A model generated the notes under the pieces. It worked only from the letters and a program-made list of their open reading frames with translations, was not told the DNA's origin and did not search any database. From contig PAEP01000045.1 of the NCBI GenBank assembly GCA_002700765.1, positions 1 through 32,976 of the forward strand: a DNA stretch of 32,976 nt, in the 5' to 3' direction. The translations under genes and the position numbers were made by a program. The DNA comes from Synechococcus sp. MED850. GTDB lineage: Bacteria > Cyanobacteriota > Cyanobacteriia > PCC-6307 > Cyanobiaceae. Below are positions 1 through 6,552 of the stretch, in pieces. Numbering within the stretch: position 1 is the first letter of the stretch; the number at the start of each line of letters is the position of its first letter.

Positions 1-579
1 CATCAGGATGTTGTGCTCGGCCTGGAACACCAACATGAAGTTGAAGGTGCCAGAGATGCCCAGGGGCATGCCGTCAGAGAAGGAACCCTGACCGAAGGGG
101 TAGACCAGGAACACGGCGAAAGCAGCCGACAGCGGAGCGCTGTAAGCAACGCAGATCCAAGGGCGCATGCCGAGGCGGTAGGAGAGTTCCCACTGACGCC
201 CCATGTAGGCGGAGATGCCGATCAGGAAGTGGAAAACCACCAGCTGATAAGGACCGCCGTTGTACAGCCACTCATCGAGGGAAGCAGCTTCCCAGATGGG
301 ATAGAAGTGCAGGCCGATGGCGTTGGAAGAAGGAACAACAGCACCGGAGATGATGTTGTTGCCGTAGATCAGAGAACCAGCGACTGGCTCACGGATGCCA
401 TCGATATCAACCGGGGGAGCGGAGATAAAGGCAATGATGAAGCAAATGGTTGCTGCCAAGAGGCAGGGAATCATCAGTACACCGAACCAGCCCACATAAA
501 TGCGGTTGTTGGTATCAGTGACCCACTGACAAAAAGCTTCCCAGTTGCTCTGGCGTCCGCTGCGGATTGCGGTGGACAT
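1..579 (-). CDS. psbA: Photosystem II reaction centre protein D1, D1:1-like form (5' part, runs off window)
   Basis: This is the first 193 codons of D1, the thylakoid photosystem II core subunit that binds P680 chlorophyll, pheophytin, QB and the manganese cluster. The translation begins [20 protein letters not shown] and contains the D1 landmarks [46 protein letters not shown] and [15 protein letters not shown]. It is cut at the left edge after NILM, so the QB pocket and the processed C-terminus lie outside. The residue equivalent to canonical position 130 is Gln (Q129 here, because the N-terminus is one residue shorter). That is the D1:1, low-light or standard form; Glu marks the D1:2 high-light form. 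The start is the ATG at 579-577. No good Shine-Dalgarno sequence is seen; the leader is AT-rich just before the start. The gene probably has its own promoter in the roughly 140-base gap to the next gene. Confidence 0.97.
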   Translation of the reverse strand, partial: MSTAIRSGRQSNWEAFCQWVTDTNNRIYVGWFGVLMIPCLLAATICFIIAFISAPPVDIDGIREPVAGSLIYGNNIISGAVVPSSNAIGLHFYPIWEAASLDEWLYNGGPYQLVVFHFLIGISAYMGRQWELSYRLGMRPWICVAYSAPLSAAFAVFLVYPFGQGSFSDGMPLGISGTFNFMLVFQAEHNILM

Positions 580-637
580 GAGAAATAAAGAAGACAGATC
601 AAGCCAACCCTTTTGACAGGGAAGGATGAGAAAAGGC

Positions 638-666
638 TATGGAGTGATGCGCTGATGACACGTCAA
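638..666 (-). promoter_or_regulatory. psbA: Possible psbA promoter
   Basis: Read on the minus strand, TTGACG (666-661) is followed 17 bases later by TCCATA (643-638). This would place a transcript start about 50 bases before the psbA ATG. The -35 match is good and the -10 match is weak, so this is only a candidate. The palindrome at 698-729 would lie just upstream, where an activator or repressor site would be expected. Confidence 0.3.
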
Positions 667-697
667 CTCAACAAAGCGACTCACCTCTCAATCTTTA

Positions 698-729
698 TTC
701 ATGAAGCACTTCATGAAGTGCTTCATGAA
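698..729. repeat. 32-base perfect palindrome built from three TTCATGAAG repeats
   Basis: TTCATGAAG occurs at 698-706, 710-718 and 722-730, with an exact 12-base period. The linkers (CAC and TGC) are arranged so that 698-729 equals its own reverse complement; symmetry stops at the next base on each side. It overlaps the stop codon (725-723) of the minus-strand DUF697 gene and lies about 120 bases upstream of the psbA start. No T-run follows on either strand, so it is not a standard terminator. It could be an RNA hairpin protecting the upstream transcript's 3' end, or a multimeric protein-binding site for psbA control. Confidence 0.85.
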
Positions 730-2036
730 GCTGGATGAAGCAACCACTGGCGAGACTGTTGCATGAACCCACTCCAATCGAGACGTTCGTCCTGAGCGGC
801 TCTTGCCACCAGCAGTGGCGCCTCCCGCTTCAACAGGTCCAGATCCGGTTGGGCGACCCCAGCGTTCAAAGCAAGCCAATCCGCCATGGCACGTCCCACC
901 ACCCGCGTCAGATAGGCGGCGCTGAGAGCCTGCATGGCCCCGGCCGCCAGCCATGCCCCCCCATCAAGCTTGGCGAGACTGAACAGCATCTGGGAGCTCC
1001 ACTCCACCACCCCTTGGGCTAAAGCAGCCCGAGCCAACACGCCTGCAGATTCCTTCATCACGTCCGCACTGAGCTGACAGCCCCAGATCTGCGCCATGTC
1101 GCGAATCATCAGGCCATTCGCCACCGCAACGGCCAGGAGATCAACGCTCGCGACAGGGGACGCCATCACCGAGGCCGCGACGATCCATTGCGTGCGTTGC
1201 TGGAGCGACTGGAAACGACGGCGACGCAGGCTCTCGAGATCCGACTGCCAACGACGATGCAGATCAGCGAGCATCCGCCGGCGTGTGGCGCTTCGGTTGG
1301 ACGCGGCGGACCGGCAGGCCAGTCGCAAAGGCTGAACGCAACGTCGGAGATCGACCCCCTCCTTGCGGATCAGAAGGTGTTCCTTCCATCGCTCCGGCAG
1401 CTGCGACACAAACGCTTCCTCGTCACCCATCAGACCGTCAACCAGCAGCCATGCGGGCTGATCATCCGGGAGTTGCTGAAGCCACAGCAGATCTGCTGCC
1501 ATCAAGGGAGCTTTCAGGACATGCAGCAGAACGTCCTGATCGCGCAAACCCTCCGGCCAGCACCGCTGCCCGTCGGAGACGGCAAGGGGATGGGCCATGG
1601 ACAGGATCACGGGCTCATTCCCTGCCATTGCCCGTTCCAGCTGAGCCACCTCAGGCATGGAGGTGCCCTGGACACAGACAACGCCAAGCCGCTGCGGTCC
1701 GTCGCGGCTGATCACCCGCTGCAGAGAGGCGTGGCGCTCCTCTGAATTCAGGCTTGGACCGTGTTCAAAATGATCGAACTGATCGAGCACCTGCCGGCAG
1801 CGATCAATCCATTCCTGCTCCGATTGGGGAGTCTTGAACTGCGGCGTTGATGATCCCCGACTGATCAACCAGACCCCTGCACCAGCAGCAAGCAGGCCCA
1901 AGCCACCCCCTGGCAGATGCATCACGTCCGCCAAGACCCACTGGCCAAGCAAGAGGCTGCCGCCAACAACAACCGCGCGGCCAATCAGTCCAGATCTCAG
2001 TGGCAGAACCTCAGCCAGCGGGAGCGGGAGTTTCAC
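723..2036 (-). CDS. DUF697 (YcjF-like) membrane protein with degenerate GTPase-like domain
   Basis: A 437-residue protein starting at GTG (2036); an in-frame stop lies a short way upstream with no better start between. Two N-terminal hydrophobic segments (about 17-38 and 42-60) suggest membrane anchoring. The C-terminal part (about 283-330) matches DUF697: a membrane-like stretch, then SPVASVDLLAVAVANGLMIR and a W-G-C segment in place of the usual Y-G. The middle (about 116-225) has the strand and helix order of an Era-like GTPase. However, the P-loop position reads VQGTSMPE (122-129) with no GK[S/T], and the NKxD position near 198-205 reads LVDGLMGD. The role is unknown; DUF697 proteins are often fused to Era-type GTPases. 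It is the only other gene here on the same strand as psbA, and diverges from the cation transporter. Confidence 0.75.
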   Translation of the reverse strand: MKLPLPLAEVLPLRSGLIGRAVVVGGSLLLGQWVLADVMHLPGGGLGLLAAGAGVWLISRGSSTPQFKTPQSEQEWIDRCRQVLDQFDHFEHGPSLNSEERHASLQRVISRDGPQRLGVVCVQGTSMPEVAQLERAMAGNEPVILSMAHPLAVSDGQRCWPEGLRDQDVLLHVLKAPLMAADLLWLQQLPDDQPAWLLVDGLMGDEEAFVSQLPERWKEHLLIRKEGVDLRRCVQPLRLACRSAASNRSATRRRMLADLHRRWQSDLESLRRRRFQSLQQRTQWIVAASVMASPVASVDLLAVAVANGLMIRDMAQIWGCQLSADVMKESAGVLARAALAQGVVEWSSQMLFSLAKLDGGAWLAAGAMQALSAAYLTRVVGRAMADWLALNAGVAQPDLDLLKREAPLLVARAAQDERLDWSGFMQQSRQWLLHPAS

Positions 2037-2123
2037 GGCGGAGCGCTCTGGTGCAGCAGATGTCGTCCTAGCTCACTGTTGCCATTGCGACCAGCGACAC
2101 AGGTCGAATTGATCAACCTTCCA

Positions 2124-2129
2124 TAGCTT
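2124..2129 (+). promoter_or_regulatory. Possible -10 element (TAGCTT) of the cation-efflux gene
   Basis: TAGCTT fits the loose TAnnnT pattern and sits 22 bases before the ATG at 2152, giving a leader of about 16 bases. The surrounding ten bases ATAGCTTGGA (2123-2132) recur before petJ. No clear -35 is seen, so confidence is low. If correct, transcription begins after the alternative TTG start at 2128, favouring ATG 2152. Confidence 0.25.
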
Positions 2130-2151
2130 GGATGAACTGAGCGGATCTCAG

Positions 2152-3087
2152 ATGCGAGCCAAGTCTCACAACGACAACGGACATCCTGGAGATCACCGTG
2201 GAGAGGTTCGCTCGGTGCTGATGGTGGCTCTTGGCGTCAACATCGGGATGTCACTGCTCAAGCTCAGCGTGGGGTTGATCAGTGGCTCCCTCGCGGTGAT
2301 CGCCGATGCGATGCACAGCGGCACCGACGCTCTCTCCAGTCTGACGGGCCTGATTGCCAACACCTTGTCGGATCCAAGACCCGACAGAGATCATCCCTAC
2401 GGCCATCACAAATATGAAGCGATCGGAGCCCTCGGGATTGCCGGATTCATCCTGTTCACAGCCTTAGAGATCCTGCTTCGTTCCGGGGAGCGCGTGCTGG
2501 AGGGTCTTCCAGCGGTTCGAATCACCTGGACTGAGCTGATGTTGCTGCTGCTGGCTCTGGGATTCAATCTGCTCCTGGCGGGATATGAGCATCAACAGGG
2601 CCGACGGCTGAACAGCGCTTTGCTCAAGGCTGATGCGCAGCATGCAGCCAGTGATGTGTGGACCACCATGCTCGTGCTGGTGGGCATGGCGGGTGCCCTC
2701 CTGTTCAAGGTCAACTGGCTCGATATCGTCCTGGCGATTCCCATGGCGCTTCTCCTGATCCGGGTGTGCTGGAGCGTGCTGAGCAGAAACCTGCCCTGGC
2801 TGGTGGATCACATCGCCATCGCCCCGGAAGCGATCCATGCCGAGGTGATGGCCGTTCCAGGGGTGCTGAACTGCCATGACATCGCCAGCCGTGGCGTGCT
2901 CGGGCAACAGGTGTTCATCGACATGCACATGGTGGTGGAAGCCGACGACCTGACCACGGCCCACCGGATCACCGAGCACGTGGAGGAAAAAATGGACCGA
3001 AGCTTCGGGCCGGTGCGCTGCACCATTCATCTCGAACCGAAGGACTACGTCGAAGAAGGGATCACCTATTCAGGCACCCATGGGTAG
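2152..3087 (+). CDS. Cation diffusion facilitator (CDF) family divalent-metal efflux transporter
   Basis: A 311-residue integral membrane protein that should exchange a divalent metal cation, probably zinc, for protons. The transport site can be read in two helices: ADAMHSGTD (H55, D59 in TM2) and ADAQHAASD (H164, D168 in TM5). Paired HxxxD motifs are typical of zinc-transporting CDFs, although Fe or Co cannot be excluded. DHPYGHHKYEAIGAL (80-94) is the conserved CDF signature after TM2. The cytoplasmic C-terminal domain (about 225-300) ends in a metallochaperone-like fold with GVLGQQVFIDMHMVVE. I chose ATG 2152 because GAGCGGA precedes it; an upstream in-frame TTG at 2128 would add eight residues. 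The stop overlaps the start of the next gene by eight bases, indicating translational coupling. Confidence 0.92.
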   Translation: MRAKSHNDNGHPGDHRGEVRSVLMVALGVNIGMSLLKLSVGLISGSLAVIADAMHSGTDALSSLTGLIANTLSDPRPDRDHPYGHHKYEAIGALGIAGFILFTALEILLRSGERVLEGLPAVRITWTELMLLLLALGFNLLLAGYEHQQGRRLNSALLKADAQHAASDVWTTMLVLVGMAGALLFKVNWLDIVLAIPMALLLIRVCWSVLSRNLPWLVDHIAIAPEAIHAEVMAVPGVLNCHDIASRGVLGQQVFIDMHMVVEADDLTTAHRITEHVEEKMDRSFGPVRCTIHLEPKDYVEEGITYSGTHG

Positions 3088-3607
3088 TGGCAGTCGTGAA
3101 ACCGATCCACTCGAAGCTCTAACAAACAGGCAACGGCAGGGGCTTATCGACATCGTCCGTGAAGTGAGGACTTCCGCTGCATGGAGCTGGACGCTCCCTG
3201 TTCTCTTGCATGACCCCAGCTGGCTGAGACTGCTCCGCATTGACCTCAGCGAATTACGCCGCTGTCTTCCTCCAGATGGCAGACACGAGGCACCGGAACT
3301 GATTCGTTATCGAGCTCTGCTGAATGAAGGAGTCGACGCCCTGCTGGCCCAGCAGACCTGCTGGGATGAATTCGGCATGAAGGATTGTCAGAGAGCCCTT
3401 CAGCTCTTCTGGGCTGGAGAAGATCAAACCTCCCATGGCTGGACGATCAGCCGCTATCTGGAGCTTGTGAGCCAATACAAACAATTGTTCGAACAGGGGC
3501 ATGCGACTGTTCCGATGCTTGTTCTTGCCCAAAAAGACAGTCGCGATGATCACGAGCTGCACTGGGTCGCGGACAGCACACCGATGATGCGGCACACTTG
3601 CGCCTGA
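3080..3607 (+). CDS. Conserved-looking hypothetical protein, function unknown
   Basis: A 175-residue soluble protein with no signal peptide or membrane segment, which I do not recognise. It begins MGSGSRETDPLEALTNRQRQ and is rich in Leu, Arg and Trp. Visible features are WSWTLPVLLHDPSWLRLLRI (about 35-54) and FWAGEDQTSHGWTISRYLEL (about 109-128), a pattern of amphipathic helices. Its ATG lies inside the last eight bases of the cation-efflux gene, and 15 bases separate its stop from the RGG-rich gene. It is therefore probably co-transcribed with both. Base composition and codon choice look like the neighbours. A regulatory or adaptor role is possible, but nothing in the sequence demonstrates it. 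Confidence 0.72.
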   Translation: MGSGSRETDPLEALTNRQRQGLIDIVREVRTSAAWSWTLPVLLHDPSWLRLLRIDLSELRRCLPPDGRHEAPELIRYRALLNEGVDALLAQQTCWDEFGMKDCQRALQLFWAGEDQTSHGWTISRYLELVSQYKQLFEQGHATVPMLVLAQKDSRDDHELHWVADSTPMMRHTCA

Positions 3608-3622
3608 TTCCGGCCTCAGGCC

Positions 3623-4261
3623 ATGAGTGATTCCTACAGCAATGACCCCCAGCAGCAGGGTGGTCAGGGAGATGGTGGCCGCGATGGTTACCGCGGTGGT
3701 GAAGGTGGTCGGGGTGGAGACTCCAGAGGTGGGAACCGAGGCGGTCGTCCCCCCGGTGGTCGGGAGGGTGGCGGCTTCCGCATTCGTCTGAGCGACAACG
3801 AGATGCGCTCAGCCCGCGCCCTGCAGGAGGCCTTCAACCTGCGCTCGACTGTGGCTGTGCTCGGGTTCGCCGTGCGCACCCTCGGTCAGATGCTTGAAGA
3901 CGGCCAGCTGGGTGAGCTGATTGAGCAACAACGCTCCCAGGCGCCCCGAGGCGGCCGCCGTGAAGGTGGTCGTGGCGGAGACGGTCGCGGTGAGGGTGGC
4001 CGCGGCCGTCGTCATGACGATGATCGCCAAGGTGGGGGAGGTCGAGGATCCCGCCCGGATCCCTTCGCACGTCCTGCCAAGCCGGCACCACCTGAACCGG
4101 AACCCGAAGCCGAACCTCAGCCTGAGGCGGAGACCGACCCAGCAGCTGAGGTTGAACAATCTGAGCAGGTCGACCCAACAGTCAGCGTCGACGACACCGT
4201 GGCTGAGACGTCCGGCACGGAGGCATCCACCTCAGACGACGCCAAGCCAGCTGAGGCCTGA
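3623..4261 (+). CDS. RGG-rich protein with ribbon-helix-helix-like core and acidic disordered tail
   Basis: A 212-residue protein of three visibly different parts. Residues 1-50 are Gly/Arg-rich and disordered, with RGG at R24, R30, R35 and R39. Residues 51-104 form a compact core: FRIRLSDNEM (52-61), then two predicted helices around ARALQEAFNL and STVAVLGFAVRTLGQML. The strand, helix, short turn and helix order resembles ribbon-helix-helix DNA-binding proteins, though this is inference. Residues 105-145 are a second RGG/RG region (R109, R117), and about 146-212 is a Pro/Glu/Asp-rich acidic tail. RGG boxes bind RNA in many proteins. It lies three bases before trpS and probably shares its transcript. 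A nucleic-acid-binding role is plausible but unproven. The GGTGG-rich coding strand could also fold at the RNA level. Confidence 0.78.
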   Translation: MSDSYSNDPQQQGGQGDGGRDGYRGGEGGRGGDSRGGNRGGRPPGGREGGGFRIRLSDNEMRSARALQEAFNLRSTVAVLGFAVRTLGQMLEDGQLGELIEQQRSQAPRGGRREGGRGGDGRGEGGRGRRHDDDRQGGGGRGSRPDPFARPAKPAPPEPEPEAEPQPEAETDPAAEVEQSEQVDPTVSVDDTVAETSGTEASTSDDAKPAEA

Positions 4262-4264
4262 TCG

Positions 4265-5278
4265 ATGCCGCGCCCCAGGGTCCTCTCCGGTGTACAGCCG
4301 ACCGGAGCTTTGCATCTCGGCAACTGGCTCGGGGCGATTCGCAACTGGGTCGACCTTCAGAACACCCACGACACGTTTGTCTGTGTGGTCGACCTCCACG
4401 CCATCACCGTCCCCCACGACCCTGGGAAGCTCAGCCAAGACATCCGAACAACCGCAGCGCTTTATCTGGCCTGCGGAATGGATCCGGAGCGCTGTTCGGT
4501 GTTCGTTCAGAGCGATGTTCCTGCCCACAGTGAACTGTGCTGGCTGCTGAACTGCGTGACCCCGCTGAATTGGCTGGAGCGGATGATTCAGTTCAAGGAA
4601 AAAGCGTTGAAGCAGGGAGACAACGTCTCCGTGGGACTGCTGAATTACCCCGTGCTGATGGCTGCGGACATCCTTCTCTATGACGCTGACCTGGTGCCTG
4701 TGGGGGAAGACCAGAAGCAGCACCTTGAACTGGCCCGGGACATTGCCCAACAGCGCATCAATGCCCGCTTCGGAAGCGAGGAGCATCCGGTGCTGAAGGT
4801 TCCAGAACCGATGATCCTCAAGGAAGGAGCTCGGGTGATGAGCCTCACGGATGGTCGCAGCAAGATGAGCAAGAGCGACCCCAACGAGGCGAGCCGGATC
4901 ACCCTTCTCGATTCGCCGGAGCTGATCACCAAGAAGATCAAGCGCGCCAAGACCGATCCACAACGGGGACTCGAGTTCGGCAACCCCGATCGGCCGGAAA
5001 CCGACAACCTGCTTGGTCTTTACGCCCTTCTGAGCGGGCGGGGCCGGGATGCAGCGGCAGAGGAATGCGCCGAGATGGGCTGGGGACAGTTCAAGCCCCT
5101 GCTGGCTGAGGCGACCATTGCAGCGCTTGAACCGATCCAAGCGCGCCATCGTGAACTGATGGCCGACCCTGCAGAACTGGACAAAGCACTGACCGAAGGC
5201 CGTGATCGCGCCGCCGCCGTGGCAGACGCAACGTTGAAACGGGTTCGCTCAGCGATGGGATTCACGCCACGGCCCTGA
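4265..5278 (+). CDS. trpS: Tryptophanyl-tRNA synthetase
   Basis: A 337-residue class I aminoacyl-tRNA synthetase that charges tRNA-Trp with tryptophan in the cytosol. The Rossmann fold opens with LSGVQPTGALHLGNWLGA, in which H17-L-G-N20 is the HIGH-type motif. KMSKS is exact at 200-204. Other family landmarks are VDLHAIT, LLNYPVLMAADILLYDADLV, VGEDQKQHLELARDIA and TDPQRG. Length is normal for bacterial TrpRS. The ATG begins three bases after the stop of the RGG-rich gene, so the two are likely translated from one message. No leader peptide or attenuator is visible between them. Confidence 0.97.
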   Translation: MPRPRVLSGVQPTGALHLGNWLGAIRNWVDLQNTHDTFVCVVDLHAITVPHDPGKLSQDIRTTAALYLACGMDPERCSVFVQSDVPAHSELCWLLNCVTPLNWLERMIQFKEKALKQGDNVSVGLLNYPVLMAADILLYDADLVPVGEDQKQHLELARDIAQQRINARFGSEEHPVLKVPEPMILKEGARVMSLTDGRSKMSKSDPNEASRITLLDSPELITKKIKRAKTDPQRGLEFGNPDRPETDNLLGLYALLSGRGRDAAAEECAEMGWGQFKPLLAEATIAALEPIQARHRELMADPAELDKALTEGRDRAAAVADATLKRVRSAMGFTPRP

Positions 5279-5511
5279 TCACAGCAAACAGCATTGATAA
5301 GGCTGGCTAATCAGAACAGTGGCTGGCAAGACGAACCGGAACCCCGTCACAAAGGCGGTCGAACCAGTTGCAGCACAACGAGTCTCACGAGACACGCTCG
5401 CTAGTGATTTTTGCCTATTCATATTCGGCCTTCATCGTCAACCCTCCCTGAACCGATCTCGCAACCGTCAGCCAGGTCGTCCAAGTTGGCGTTCCCAATC
5501 GACAGCACTGC

Positions 5512-6192
5512 GTGCATCCGTTCGGTACCCAACACACAGCTGTTCTGCACAACGTGTGCAGAAGCGTCCTTCCCGTTCTCAACGTCGGAGCCGGACTCGC
5601 TGTGTTTTGTGCCAGCACGGCGCCTTTGGCCGTCGCCACCGCGGAACACGAGCGACCTGCAGCACGGGCCGCCGTGTCACGGGCCATGCTCGCCAACGTC
5701 AGTGAAAGCGGCCCGTATGAGCTGACACCTGAGCGTCGCGCCCTGCTGAACACGATCCGCTATGCCGAGGGAACCTGGAAAGATGGCCAGGACAAGGGCT
5801 ATCAGATCCTCTACGGAGGCGGTGAATTCAAGGACCTGTCGCGACACCCTGAACGGGTTGTGGTGAAGCGCTACACCAGTGCTGCTGCAGGTGCTTATCA
5901 GTTCCTGCCAACAACATGGAAAGGCGTGGCCAAGGAGTTGAAGTTGAAATCCTTCGAGCCGAAGCATCAGGACCAGGCCGCACTGCACCTGGTGAAGCGA
6001 CGCGGTGCACTCCAGGAAATCGACAGGAACGGGCTCACCGAGGCGGCCATGGCACGCCTGGCTCCGGAATGGGCGTCATTTCCGAACAGATATGGACGCA
6101 GTGCCTATGGACAACCCGTCAAAACCCCAACGGAGCTGGCCAGTTTTTACAGCAGCAATCTGAAGAAACTGCGTCTTCGCCACGGGGTCTGA
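5512..6192 (+). CDS. Secreted lambda-endolysin-like muramidase (GH104 / lysozyme superfamily)
   Basis: A 226-residue protein whose C-terminal 150 residues align by eye with phage lambda endolysin R. RYAEGTW carries the catalytic-type Glu (E86), equivalent to lambda R E19. It is followed by YQILYGGGEF, SAAAGAYQFLPTTWK, DQAALHLVKRRGAL and PEWASFPNRYGRSAYGQ. Lambda R is a lytic transglycosylase that cleaves the glycan strands of peptidoglycan. Unlike phage R, this protein has an N-terminal hydrophobic stretch (about 17-44) ending in AVATA, consistent with a signal peptide, so export would not need a holin. The start is taken as GTG 5512; a shorter form from the ATG at 5686 would lose the signal. 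The 233 bases upstream hold no convincing gene. Its stop is four bases from that of the opposing DUF2605 gene. Confidence 0.85.
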   Translation: MHPFGTQHTAVLHNVCRSVLPVLNVGAGLAVFCASTAPLAVATAEHERPAARAAVSRAMLANVSESGPYELTPERRALLNTIRYAEGTWKDGQDKGYQILYGGGEFKDLSRHPERVVVKRYTSAAAGAYQFLPTTWKGVAKELKLKSFEPKHQDQAALHLVKRRGALQEIDRNGLTEAAMARLAPEWASFPNRYGRSAYGQPVKTPTELASFYSSNLKKLRLRHGV

Positions 6193-6196
6193 CAGC

Positions 6197-6523
6197 TCAG
6201 CGCTGCAGAGCCGCCAATCGTGCGGCAAGGCCCCAGACCTCGGTCACCAGTCCATGCCAAGGCGTCATCGCTTCCATGGAGACCGCCATCGGCTGGGCCG
6301 AGGCCGCCACGAGAGACCGCGTTGCCGCAATCGCTTTCTTCCCTTCCGCCAAGCGTCCTGCCAAAGCCTCCTGATCTGACGCTGACATCACTTCATCAGG
6401 ACATTCCTTGAGCAGATCTTCTCCTCGCTGAAACCAGTGATCGAAATCATCGAGCAGCGATCCGAGCAGAGACGACAGAAGGGCACCGGCTTCGGACGAT
6501 GGCCGCAGAGATCCGCTGTCCAT
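6197..6523 (-). CDS. DUF2605 family protein (cyanobacterial)
   Basis: A 108-residue soluble protein. The segment LLSSLLGSLLDDFDHWFQRG, followed by EDLLKECP, and the later AMTPWHGLVTEVWGLAARL are the conserved ends of DUF2605, a small helical family I associate with cyanobacteria and whose function is unknown. I chose ATG 6523; in-frame sequence continues upstream to 6595 but would overlap the thrS start and lacks family similarity. It is divergent from thrS with 29 bases between starts and convergent with the GH104 gene. Its promoter must therefore lie within or before the thrS 5' end. Confidence 0.83.
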   Translation of the reverse strand: MDSGSLRPSSEAGALLSSLLGSLLDDFDHWFQRGEDLLKECPDEVMSASDQEALAGRLAEGKKAIAATRSLVAASAQPMAVSMEAMTPWHGLVTEVWGLAARLAALQR

Positions 6524-6552
6524 GGCAAAACCACCGAAGTCACGCCAATAGG

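Noticed and set aside
3660..3780. G-quadruplex or simple repeat in the 5' end of the RGG-rich gene
   Set aside because: The G-rich pattern follows directly from Gly/Arg codons, and runs of three or more G are few, so a coding explanation is enough.
3921..4550. A second plus-strand frame overlapping the RGG-rich gene and trpS
   Set aside because: It is out of frame with both accepted genes and its translation is Pro/Arg/Ser-rich without structure. The RGG-rich frame has a clear domain pattern and a good junction with trpS.
4232..5149. A 305-codon minus-strand frame over trpS
   Set aside because: trpS has exact HIGH-type and KMSKS motifs on the other strand; this frame has no family features.
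5279..5511. Possible small RNA or small gene in the trpS to GH104 gap
   Set aside because: I found no tRNA-like T-loop, no convincing hairpin with a T-run, and no protein-like short frame. The stretch may hold only the GH104 promoter.
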